In this document: piece after piece, positions 7,669-15,382 of the stretch
Position numbering within the stretch: position 1 is the first letter of the stretch
How the letters are laid out: every line of letters begins with the position of its first letter
From: Streptomyces sp. SID12488
Lineage (GTDB): Bacteria; Actinomycetota; Actinomycetes; Streptomycetales; Streptomycetaceae
Direction: 5' to 3'
DNA length: 64,000 nt
Assembly: GCF_010548275.1 (NCBI RefSeq)
Contig: NZ_JAAGLT010000019.1
Coordinates: 1-64,000 of the forward strand
Made by a program: the position numbers and the translations under genes
The notes under the pieces: generated by a model
Database searches by the model: none
Seen by the model: the letters and a program-made list of their open reading frames with translations, nothing else
Told to the model about the DNA's origin: nothing

Positions 7669-7687
7669 CCGCGGCAGGTCGCCGCGG
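7669..7687 (-). promoter_or_regulatory. Leader hairpin upstream of chpE
   Basis: CCGCGGC (7669-7675) pairs with GCCGCGG (7681-7687) across AGGTC, 24 bases before the chpE start. It mirrors the hairpin before the neighbouring chaplin, although the two sequences differ. Confidence 0.4.
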
Positions 7688-7791
7688 CACGCACTGAAGA
7701 ACGCCGGAGATCCACGAAGGATGCGCCATCCGGGGGACATTCCCACGACGGTATGAATCTCAGCCCGGAAGGGAACGTTCCGAGTTGCCGG

Positions 7792-8433
7792 TCATCCGAC
7801 CACACCATGACGTACCGCCCACAACGCCGCCTGTGTACGGTCCGCCAGATCGAGTTTCATCAGGATGTTCGAGACATGCGTCTTGACCGTCTTCTCGGAC
7901 AGCACCAGGGCACGGGCTATCTCCCGGTTCGAGCGGCCGTCCGCGATCAGGGTCAGCACCTCCCGCTCCCGCTCGGTGAGCGAACCGCTCCTCCCCTGGC
8001 CCGAGTGCGTCTCCTCCTGGCTCAGTAGCGCATCAGCCACCTCGGGCTGGAGCAGGATGTGCCCGGCGTGCACGGAACGGATGGCGCCGGCGAGGGCGTC
8101 CGGGTCGATGTCCTTGTACACGTATCCGGCGGCGCCCGCACGCAGTGCGGGGACCACGGTGCGCTGCTCGGTGAAGCTCGTGACGATCAGCACGCGCGCG
8201 GGGTTGTCGAGTTCGCGGAGTCTGCGCAGTGCCTCGACGCCATCCATGCCCGGCATCTTGACGTCCATGAGGACGACGTCGGGTTTCAGTTCCTCCGCAC
8301 GGTCGACTCCCTCGGCACCGTCCGACGCCTCGCCCACCACCTCGATGTCGTCCTGCACTTCGAGGAACGTGCGCAGGCCCCGGCGGACCACCTGGTGGTC
8401 GTCGACGAGCAGCACCCTGATCGCGTCAGCCAC
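7792..8433 (-). CDS. LuxR/NarL-family response regulator
   Basis: A 213-residue two-component regulator. The receiver domain (about 5-120) has the acidic pair DD at 11-12, phospho-acceptor Asp57 in VVLMDVKMPGMDG, Thr85 and Lys107. The LuxR helix-turn-helix (about 150-213) has LTEREREVLTLIADGRSNREI and KTVKTHVSNILMKL. The GTG start at 8433 is set by GGAGG just upstream and by the receiver boundary; a longer upstream frame is shadow. It overlaps the end of the kinase gene by 8 bases, so the two are translationally coupled. Targets are unknown; the chaplin gene downstream on the same strand is a possible but unproven one. Confidence 0.93.
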   Translation of the reverse strand: MADAIRVLLVDDHQVVRRGLRTFLEVQDDIEVVGEASDGAEGVDRAEELKPDVVLMDVKMPGMDGVEALRRLRELDNPARVLIVTSFTEQRTVVPALRAGAAGYVYKDIDPDALAGAIRSVHAGHILLQPEVADALLSQEETHSGQGRSGSLTEREREVLTLIADGRSNREIARALVLSEKTVKTHVSNILMKLDLADRTQAALWAVRHGVVG

Positions 8434-9571
8434 CGGGGACCTCCATCTCGATCGTGGTGCCCTTTCCGGGCGCCGATTCCACGTCCAGCCGGCCGCCGAC
8501 CCCGCTCGCCCGGTCCCGCATGGAGACCAGGCCGAGGTGGCGTCCGGCGCTGCGGACAGCCGTCGGGTCGAAGCCACTGCCGTCATCGGTGACGCGCAGG
8601 GCGGCGCCCTGGCCGCGTTTCGCCAGGGTCACCTCCACGCGGGCTGCTCCGGAGTGCCGCAGCGCGTTGTGCAGGGCCTCCTGGGCGACCCGCAGCAGTG
8701 CCTCCTCCTGTGAGGCCGGCAGGGCGCGGACCCCGCGGCTGTCGAAGGTCACGCGCGCGGAGTGCGCGCGGTCGAGGACCTGGATGTGGGTACGGAGCGT
8801 GGCGATCAAACCGTCCTCGTCCAGGGCCGTGGGGCGCAGCTCCACGACCGCCGCGCGCAGTTCGTCGGCGGCCTCGGCGGCGAGCGCGGCCACCTGCTGC
8901 AGCTCGCCCTTGGCACGGGCTGGGTCGCGGTCCACGAGGGTGGCGGCGGCCTGGGCGGTCAGGCGCAGGGAGAACAGCTTCTGGCTGACCGCGTCGTGCA
9001 GTTCGTGGGCGAGGCGGGAGCGCTCCTCGGCGATGGTCAGTTCGCGGCTGCGCTCGTAGAGGCGGGCGTTGGTCAGGGCGATCGCCGCGTGCTGGGCCAG
9101 GATGGCGAGGAGGTCTTCGTCGTCCTCGGTGAAGCCGCAGCCGCCGAACGGTTTCGGACAGTTCTTGTTGGCCAGGAAAAGTGCCCCCAGCACCTCGTCG
9201 CCGTCCCGGATCGGCAGGCCCAGGAAGTCGGACATGTCGGGGTGGGCGGACGGCCAGCCCTCGAAGCGCGGGTCCTCGCGGACGTCCGCCAGGCGCTGGG
9301 GGCGGGCCTCGCGCAGCATCGCGGCGAGGATGCCGTGCTGGCGTGGCAGCGGGCCGATGGCCTTCCACTGGGCGTCGCTGACACCGTCGACCACGAACTG
9401 GGCGAAGCCGCCGTGGTCGTCCGGGACCCCCAGCGCCGCGTACTGCGCGTCGAGCAGCTCTCTGGCGGAGGCGACGATCGTCTTGAGGACGTCACGCACC
9501 TCCAGATGCCTGCTCATGGCCAGCAGCGCGGCGCTCACCGCGGCCAGGCCGGACCGTGGTCCTTGACTCAT
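8426..9571 (-). CDS. GAF-domain sensor histidine kinase
   Basis: A 381-residue soluble kinase. A GAF domain (about 20-172) is followed by a HisKA_3 dimerisation helix with phospho-acceptor His192 in RLAHELHDAVSQ. The ATPase domain has the N-box in RVAQEALHNALRHS and the G-boxes DDGSGFD and GRHLGLVSMRDRA. There is no membrane segment, so it should sense a cytoplasmic signal. Paired GAF/NarL systems of this shape resemble the redox- or gas-sensing DevS family, but a heme ligand cannot be assigned from sequence alone. It forms an overlapping operon with the regulator at 7792-8433. Confidence 0.92.
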   Translation of the reverse strand: MSQGPRSGLAAVSAALLAMSRHLEVRDVLKTIVASARELLDAQYAALGVPDDHGGFAQFVVDGVSDAQWKAIGPLPRQHGILAAMLREARPQRLADVREDPRFEGWPSAHPDMSDFLGLPIRDGDEVLGALFLANKNCPKPFGGCGFTEDDEDLLAILAQHAAIALTNARLYERSRELTIAEERSRLAHELHDAVSQKLFSLRLTAQAAATLVDRDPARAKGELQQVAALAAEAADELRAAVVELRPTALDEDGLIATLRTHIQVLDRAHSARVTFDSRGVRALPASQEEALLRVAQEALHNALRHSGAARVEVTLAKRGQGAALRVTDDGSGFDPTAVRSAGRHLGLVSMRDRASGVGGRLDVESAPGKGTTIEMEVPGG

Positions 9572-9755
9572 GCCCTCACGGTACCGGCGGGTGTGACAGT
9601 GCGTATCCGCCCTGTGGCGCCCCTGCCTGGTCCGAAGGACCTAGGGCGAAGGACCTCACGCATTGCGGCCCCTGGACGAGGCGGCCGGGACCGTTCCGTT
9701 CCTACGTTGGACGCACCGCCGATCATCGGCGGCCGAGGACGAGGGGACGAGCGTC

Positions 9756-10451
9756 ATGCCGGTAGCGATCATCACAGGGGCTTCCAAGGGACTGGGGCGG
9801 GCACTGGCCTCGGCGCTCGCCCAACGGGGCTGGGATCTCGTACTTGACGCCAGGACCCCGGAGGTCCTGCATGCCACCGCCGAGGCGCTCGCCGCGCACG
9901 GCGTGCGGGTGGAGGCCCTTCCCGGTGATGTCACGGACGCGAGTCACCGTGCCGGGCTGGTGTCGGCGGCACGGAAGCTGGGCGGCGTCGATCTCCTGGT
10001 GAGCAACGCGAGCGCGTTGGGCGCCGAACCCCTCGTACGGCTGGAGGGGCTGCCCCTGGAGGGGTTGCGGCGGGCGCTGGAGGTGAACGTGGTGGCCGCG
10101 CTGGGCCTGGTCCAGGAGGCACTGCCGTCGCTGCGGGAGTCCGCGGCCGGAACGGTTATCGCCGTCAGTTCGGACGCGGCGGCGGAGGCGTACGAGACGT
10201 GGGGTGGCTACGGGGCGTCCAAGGCGGCCCTCGACCGGTTGGCGGCGGTGCTCGGGGAGGAGGAGCCGGGGGTGCGGGTCTGGGCGGTCGACCCCGGTGA
10301 CATGGGGACGGACCTGTACGCGGCAGCCGTGCCTGACGATGCCGATCCACGTCCGGATCCCGGCAGTGTCGTGCCCGCCTTTCTGCGGCTGCTGGACGAG
10401 CGGCCCGCGAGTGGGCGGTACGCGGCGTTCTCCCTGTCGGAGGGGCGATGA
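9756..10451 (+). CDS. Short-chain dehydrogenase/reductase
   Basis: A 231-residue classical SDR. The cofactor motif TGASKGLG lies at 7-14, the NAS variant of NAG near 84-86, the catalytic Ser at 138 or 139, and Tyr152-xxx-Lys156 in GYGASK. Asp31 after the second strand suggests NAD preference, which is only an inference. The ATG at 9756 follows GAGGGG by 9 bases. Its stop overlaps the ATG of the QueA-like gene (ATGA), so the two are coupled. The substrate is unknown. Coupling to a QueA-like protein could mean a shared pathway or mere co-regulation. Confidence 0.88.
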   Translation: MPVAIITGASKGLGRALASALAQRGWDLVLDARTPEVLHATAEALAAHGVRVEALPGDVTDASHRAGLVSAARKLGGVDLLVSNASALGAEPLVRLEGLPLEGLRRALEVNVVAALGLVQEALPSLRESAAGTVIAVSSDAAAEAYETWGGYGASKAALDRLAAVLGEEEPGVRVWAVDPGDMGTDLYAAAVPDDADPRPDPGSVVPAFLRLLDERPASGRYAAFSLSEGR

Positions 10452-11494
10452 CACTCGCCGTACAGGTGCCGGAGGAGTTGTCGGCGCGGGTGCCGGCCGA
10501 GCAGCGGGGTCCAGGGCTGGACCGGGACGCCGTACGGCTGCTCGTGTCGCGGGGGACCGCGGTGTCGCATCACGGGTTCGACGAGCTGCCCCGGCAGCTG
10601 CGAGCCGGGGATCTGCTCGTCGTCAACACGTCGCCGACGCTGGCCGCCGCCATGGACGGGTGGATAGGGCACGCGCGCGTGGTGGTGCATTTCTCGACGC
10701 GCGGGGACGACGGGCGGTGGGCCGTCGAGCTGCGGGATCCAGACGGGACGGGCACCACGCGCGCGCGTGCGGGCGCCTCGGGGACGGCTGTGCGGCTGCC
10801 CGGGGGTGCTGGGCTGGTTCTCGAGGAACCGTTGAGCGTGTGCGCCACCCGGCTGTGGTGGGCCCGGGTGACCGGGCGGGTGCTGTCTCTTCTGCGGGGG
10901 CACGGGCGCCCCATTCGTTACTCCTATACGGAGCGCGATCAGCCGCTGTCCGTCTATCAGACGGTGTTCGCGCTGCCGTCCCGCGACGGGACGGGCAGCG
11001 CGGAGATGCCGAGTGCCGCGCGGCCGTTCACCGCGCGGCTGGTGGCGGAGCTGGTGAGCCGGGGTGTGCAGTTCGCGCCCGTCAGGCTGCACACGGGGGT
11101 CGCGTCGGCGGAGGCGCACGAGCCGCCGTATCCGGAGCGGTTCGCGGTGCCGGAGGCCTCGGCGCGGCTGATCAACGCCGTGCGGGCCGGGGACGGACGG
11201 GTCGTGGCGGTCGGTACGACGGCTGTACGGGCCGTGGAGTCCGCGGCGGGGCCGGACGGCGCGGTCCGGGCGGCCGAGGGATGGACCGACCTGGTGGTGA
11301 CGCCCGAGCGTGGGGTGCGGGTCGTGGACGGGCTGCTGACGGGGCTGCACGAGCCGGAGGCGTCGCATCTGCTGATGCTGGAGGCGGTCGCGGGGCGGGC
11401 GGCTGTCGGCCGTGGGTACGAGGAGGCGCTGCGCGAGCGGTACCTGTGGCACGAGTTCGGGGACGTGCATCTCCTTCTTCCGGAGGAGGCTTGA
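10448..11494 (+). CDS. QueA-like S-adenosylmethionine:tRNA ribosyltransferase-isomerase family protein
   Basis: A 348-residue protein related to QueA, which in queuosine synthesis transfers the ribosyl part of SAM to preQ1 in tRNA. Recognisable segments are LRAGDLLVVNTSPTLAA, PIRYSY near residues 155-160, YQTVFA, PSAARPFTARL, LHTGV and VVAVGTTAVRAVES. It has no tgt, queC, queD or queE neighbour, and it is divergent from canonical QueA: the usual RPAR motif is not evident. It may act on another substrate or modification. It is translationally coupled to the SDR upstream. Confidence 0.8.
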   Translation: MTLAVQVPEELSARVPAEQRGPGLDRDAVRLLVSRGTAVSHHGFDELPRQLRAGDLLVVNTSPTLAAAMDGWIGHARVVVHFSTRGDDGRWAVELRDPDGTGTTRARAGASGTAVRLPGGAGLVLEEPLSVCATRLWWARVTGRVLSLLRGHGRPIRYSYTERDQPLSVYQTVFALPSRDGTGSAEMPSAARPFTARLVAELVSRGVQFAPVRLHTGVASAEAHEPPYPERFAVPEASARLINAVRAGDGRVVAVGTTAVRAVESAAGPDGAVRAAEGWTDLVVTPERGVRVVDGLLTGLHEPEASHLLMLEAVAGRAAVGRGYEEALRERYLWHEFGDVHLLLPEEA

Positions 11495-11833
11495 GCCAGG
11501 CTCCTCACGCTGAGCATTGCTCCCGCAACTAATGGTGAGACGGGTGCTCGGCCGATGTGACCCCGCACATAGGACCCACATCACTTACTAGCGACCATAG
11601 GAGACAAACGTCCACCCGGTGAGCGGGAAAGACGCTCCGGTCTGTCCCGTTTTGCCCTTCCCGAGTCCACTACCCCTCGTAGTACGTCACACCTTTGCCA
11701 CATCATTTTGCGGCCGCTAAGAATGGCAGCCGTCGCTCAGCGCCGCGGGTTCCGCCCGCGGCGTTTGTGCCGGAAGCACGCCTGTCCCCGGGCACCGAGC
11801 GACATCCGCGCTATTCGAAGAGGTCCATCCGCC
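11495..11833. other. Intergenic leader region before the transglycosylase gene
   Basis: There are 339 bases without a gene. The only clear structure is a hairpin at 11741-11763 (CGCCGCGGG-TTCCG-CCCGCGGCG), about 70 bases before the start codon, which could be an attenuator or leader element. Streptomyces cell-wall hydrolase genes often carry c-di-AMP riboswitches, but I do not find the conserved ydaO core here. Confidence 0.5.
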
Positions 11834-12565
11834 ATGTCCAAGAACACCGCCACTCCTGGTCATAGTCGTATGTCCGCCAGGACCCGCAGGCTCGCGATCG
11901 CCGGTGCCGCCACGCTCGCCTCCGCCGCCCTCGCGTTCACCCTTGCGCCGGGCAGCTCGCAGACCACCTCGGAGGCCACCTCCGCCGCCCCTGTGGTGTT
12001 CAGCCAGGAGCAGGTCAAGGACGTGAAGGCGAGCGTCACCGACCAGCTGGCCGGCGCGACCGTGAAGGCCGAGGCCGCCGCCGCGAAGAAGGCCGCCGAC
12101 GCGGCTGCCGCCAAGAAGGCCGCGGCGAAGGCCGCCGCGAAGAAGAAGGCCGCGGCCAAGGCCGCGAAGGAGCGCAAGGCGAAGGAGGCCGCGAGCCGGT
12201 CCGCCAAGCGCGCCGCGCTCAAGAAGGCCGCCACGAAGACGTACGGCAACAACCTCGACGGCTGGATCCGCGAGGCCCTCGACATCATGGGGAACAAGGG
12301 CATCCCGGGCTCCTACAACGGCCTGTACCGCAACATCATGCGGGAGTCGACGGGCAACCCGAACGCCATCAACGGCTGGGACGTCAACGCCCAGAACGGC
12401 ACCCCGTCGATCGGTCTGCTCCAGGTCATCCAGCCGACCTTCAACGCGTACCACGTCTCCGGTACGTCGACGAGCATCTACGACCCGGTCGCCAACATCA
12501 CGGCCGCCGCCAACTACGCGGCCGACAAGTACGGCTCGATCGACAACGTCAACGGCGCGTACTGA
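11834..12565 (+). CDS. Secreted lytic transglycosylase (SLT domain)
   Basis: A 243-residue exported cell-wall enzyme. The signal sequence has an Arg-rich start and a hydrophobic core (about 20-37, LAIAGAATLASAALAFTLAP). A long Ala/Lys-rich coiled segment follows (about 70-135, many AAKKAA repeats). The SLT domain (about 145-243) carries the catalytic Glu in MRESTGNPNAIN and the motif PSIGLLQVIQPTF. It cleaves peptidoglycan glycan strands. AAGAGG lies about 10 bases before the ATG at 11834. The basic coiled region may bind wall polymers. The C-terminus NVNGAY is slightly short for the family. Confidence 0.9.
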   Translation: MSKNTATPGHSRMSARTRRLAIAGAATLASAALAFTLAPGSSQTTSEATSAAPVVFSQEQVKDVKASVTDQLAGATVKAEAAAAKKAADAAAAKKAAAKAAAKKKAAAKAAKERKAKEAASRSAKRAALKKAATKTYGNNLDGWIREALDIMGNKGIPGSYNGLYRNIMRESTGNPNAINGWDVNAQNGTPSIGLLQVIQPTFNAYHVSGTSTSIYDPVANITAAANYAADKYGSIDNVNGAY

Positions 12566-12600
12566 GGCCTGCGCGGACCTCTGACTCGTACCCACAGGCG

Positions 12601-12634
12601 AAAAGGGCGGCACCCCCACCGGGGTGCCGCCCTT
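12601..12634. terminator. Bidirectional terminator
   Basis: GGGCGGCACCCC (12605-12616) pairs with GGGGTGCCGCCC (12621-12632) around a 4-base loop. AAAA on the left gives TTTT on the minus strand, making it a good terminator for the leftward FHA-ABC gene. It also ends the rightward transglycosylase. Confidence 0.85.
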
Positions 12635-12653
12635 CACCGTCGTACGGCCTTGA

Positions 12654-15155
12654 TCACTTGCGCATGACCTCGGGCTCGTGGCGGCGCAGGAAGCGGGCCA
12701 CGAAGAAGCCGCAGACCACGCCGATGGCGATCAGGGCGACCATGTCGATGCCCCAGGCCATGGCCGTGTGGTCCCAGAGAGGGTCCGTGCTGCCGGGATC
12801 GTCGACGTTCGGGCTGATCTTGTTGAAGTCGAGCGTGGCGCCCGCGGCGGCGACCGCCCAGCGGGAGGGCATCAGGTACGAGAACTCGTTGACGCCGATG
12901 TTGCCGTGCAGGATGAACAGGCAGCCGGTGAACACGACCTGGATGATCGCGAACATGACGAGCAGCGGCATCGTCTTCTCGGAGGTCTTCACCAGCGAGG
13001 AGATGACCAGCCCGAACATCATCGACGAGAAGCCGAGCGCCATGATCGGGACGGAGAGTTCGAGCAGCACGAACTTGCCGAAGACCAGGCCCTCGTCCGG
13101 GATCGTGCGGCTGGAGAAACCGATCGCGCCGACCATGAGGCCCTGCAGGACCGTGATGAAGCCGAGGACGATCACCTTGGACATCAGATACGCGGAGCGC
13201 GACAGGCCGGTCGCACGCTCCCGTTCGTAGATGACCCGTTCCTTGATCAGCTCGCGGACGGAGTTGGCGGCGCCGGCGAAGCAGGCACCGACCGCGAGGA
13301 TGAGGAGGACGGTGGTGGCCGTGCCGTTCGGGATGTTGAGGCCGTTCCTGCCCACCTTGCCCGGCAGCAGGGTCTTGTCCGGGTCGATGAGCAGGCTCAC
13401 CGCGCCGAGCACCGCGGGCAGGATCACCGTCAGCGCCAGGAAGCCCTTGTCGGAGACGATGACCGTCACGTATCGCCGGATCAGGGTCATCAGCTGTGAG
13501 CCCCAGCCCTGCGGCTTGGGCGGGCGCATGGCCTGTGCGGCGGGCATGTCCACGGACTGCGGGGCGACGGCGTCGATGTCCGCGGCGTACATCTGGTAGT
13601 GCTGCGAGCCCTTCCAGCGGCCCGCCCAGTCGTAGTCGCGGTAGTTCTCGAAGGAGGAGAAGACGTCGGCCCAGGTGTCGTAGCCGAAGAAGTTCAGGGC
13701 CTCCTCGGGCGGGCCGAAGTAGGCGACCGAGCCGCCCGGCGCCATCACCAGGAGTTTGTCGCAGATCGCCAGTTCGGCCACGGAGTGCGTGACGACCAGG
13801 ACCGTACGGCCGTCGTCGGCGAGGCCGCGCAGCAGCTGCATGACGTCACGGTCCATGCCCGGGTCGAGGCCGGAGGTCGGCTCGTCCAGGAAGATCAGCG
13901 ACGGCTTGGTGAGCAGTTCCAGGGCCACCGAGACGCGCTTGCGCTGGCCGCCGGAGAGGGAGGTGACCTTCTTCTCCTTGTGGATGTCGAGCTTGAGCTC
14001 GCGCAGCACCTCGCCTATGCGGTGCTCGCGCTCCTCCGTCGTGGTGTCGGCGGGGAAGCGCAGTTTGGCCGCGTACTTGAGGGCCTTCTTGACGGTCAGT
14101 TCCTTGTGCAGGATGTCGTCCTGCGGGACCAGACCGATGCGCTGGCGCAGCTCGGCGAACTGCTTGTACAGGTTGCGGTTGTCGTAGAGGACGTCGCCCT
14201 GGTTGGCGGGCCGGTAGCCCGTGAGCGCCTTGAGGAGCGTCGACTTGCCGGAGCCGGACGGGCCGATGACCGCGATCAGCGACTTCTCCGGGACACCGAA
14301 GGAGACGTCCTTGAGGATCTGCTTGCCGCCGTCCACGGTGACCGTCAGATGGCGGGCCGAGAAGGAGATCTCGCCGGTGTCGACGAACTCCTCGAGGTGA
14401 TCGCCGACCAGGCGGAACGTGGAGTGGCCGACGCCGACGATGTCGTTCGGGCCGAGCAGCGCGGTGCCGCCCTTGGCGATCGGCATGCCGTTGACGTACG
14501 TACCGTTGTGCGAGCCCAGGTCGTGGATCTCGAAGCGGCCGTCGGGCGTCGCGTGGAACTCCGCGTGGTTGCGGGAGACCTGGAGGTCGGAGACGACCAG
14601 TTCGTTCTCCAGGGCGCGGCCGATGCGCATCACCCGGCCGAGGTGGAGCTGGTGGAAGGTGGTCGGGCTGCGGTCGCCGTACACCGGCGGCGCCCCGGCG
14701 CTCTGAGGCGGTGCGGACGCGTGCTGGGGCCCCGGCCAGCTCTGTTCCGGCGCCTCGTGCTGGGGCGGCTGCGCCCAGGAGGGGCTCGCGCCCTGGGCCG
14801 CGAACGGCTGTTGCTTAGCCTCCGCCACCTGCGGCGTCGCGACCGAGGCGGCACTGCTGGAGAGGTTCAGACGCGGGCCGTCGGTCGCGTTGCCGAGATG
14901 GACGGCCGAGCCCGGCCCGATCTCCATCTGGTGGATCCGCTGCCCCTGCACGAAGGTGCCGTTGGTGCTGCCGTGGTCCTCGATGACCCAGCTCCGGCCG
15001 CCCCAGCTGATCGTGGCGTGCCGCCAGGAGACCCTGGCGTCGTCGAGCACGATGTCCCCCTGCGGATCACGCCCGAGGGCGTATGGCCTGGACGAATCGA
15101 GCGTCCAGGTCCGTTCGTTCAATTCCAGTACGAGTTCCGGCACTCCGCGCCCCAC
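12654..15155 (-). CDS. FHA-domain ABC-2 type transporter (ATPase-permease fusion)
   Basis: An 833-residue protein in one chain. FHA domain 1 has GR at 29-30, SWRH at 43-46 and NGT at 65-67; a Pro/Gln-rich linker spans about 105-165; FHA domain 2 has GR at 179-180, SRNH at 194-197 and NGT at 217-219. The ABC ATPase has Walker A GPSGSGKST 298-306, LSGGQ 400-404 and Walker B IFLDEP 421-426, and a six-helix ABC-2 permease follows from about 560. FHA domains bind phosphothreonine, so transport is probably controlled by Ser/Thr kinases. The GTG at 15155 follows GGGGGA by 7 bases. The substrate is unknown; similar proteins are annotated as ABCG-like exporters. Confidence 0.9.
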   Translation of the reverse strand: MGRGVPELVLELNERTWTLDSSRPYALGRDPQGDIVLDDARVSWRHATISWGGRSWVIEDHGSTNGTFVQGQRIHQMEIGPGSAVHLGNATDGPRLNLSSSAASVATPQVAEAKQQPFAAQGASPSWAQPPQHEAPEQSWPGPQHASAPPQSAGAPPVYGDRSPTTFHQLHLGRVMRIGRALENELVVSDLQVSRNHAEFHATPDGRFEIHDLGSHNGTYVNGMPIAKGGTALLGPNDIVGVGHSTFRLVGDHLEEFVDTGEISFSARHLTVTVDGGKQILKDVSFGVPEKSLIAVIGPSGSGKSTLLKALTGYRPANQGDVLYDNRNLYKQFAELRQRIGLVPQDDILHKELTVKKALKYAAKLRFPADTTTEEREHRIGEVLRELKLDIHKEKKVTSLSGGQRKRVSVALELLTKPSLIFLDEPTSGLDPGMDRDVMQLLRGLADDGRTVLVVTHSVAELAICDKLLVMAPGGSVAYFGPPEEALNFFGYDTWADVFSSFENYRDYDWAGRWKGSQHYQMYAADIDAVAPQSVDMPAAQAMRPPKPQGWGSQLMTLIRRYVTVIVSDKGFLALTVILPAVLGAVSLLIDPDKTLLPGKVGRNGLNIPNGTATTVLLILAVGACFAGAANSVRELIKERVIYERERATGLSRSAYLMSKVIVLGFITVLQGLMVGAIGFSSRTIPDEGLVFGKFVLLELSVPIMALGFSSMMFGLVISSLVKTSEKTMPLLVMFAIIQVVFTGCLFILHGNIGVNEFSYLMPSRWAVAAAGATLDFNKISPNVDDPGSTDPLWDHTAMAWGIDMVALIAIGVVCGFFVARFLRRHEPEVMRK

Positions 15156-15382
15156 TGAGTTGTCCCCCGAAATTGCCCCAACACGGGGAGTCTAGGGATG
15201 TCGAACATCGGGGGGAACTATTTCAGGCTCAGCCCCCTGACCGAAAGTCGGGCCTTGCGGACGGGGCGTGGAAGCGGACAGCGACGCGCCGTTGACGGCG
15301 TGGAAACCGGCCCGGAGAGTGGTAATCCCACGCGAGGGGGACACGCGGGGTGGACCGCCGCCGCGCGGATCGGGGGCTGACG

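Noticed and set aside
11495..11833. Possible c-di-AMP (ydaO) riboswitch before the transglycosylase gene
   Set aside because: The expected conserved core sequences are absent; only a simple GC hairpin is visible.
15350..15382. GTG at 15350 as start of the streptophobe gene
   Set aside because: It has no ribosome site, and the added residues are Arg-rich and unlike the family.
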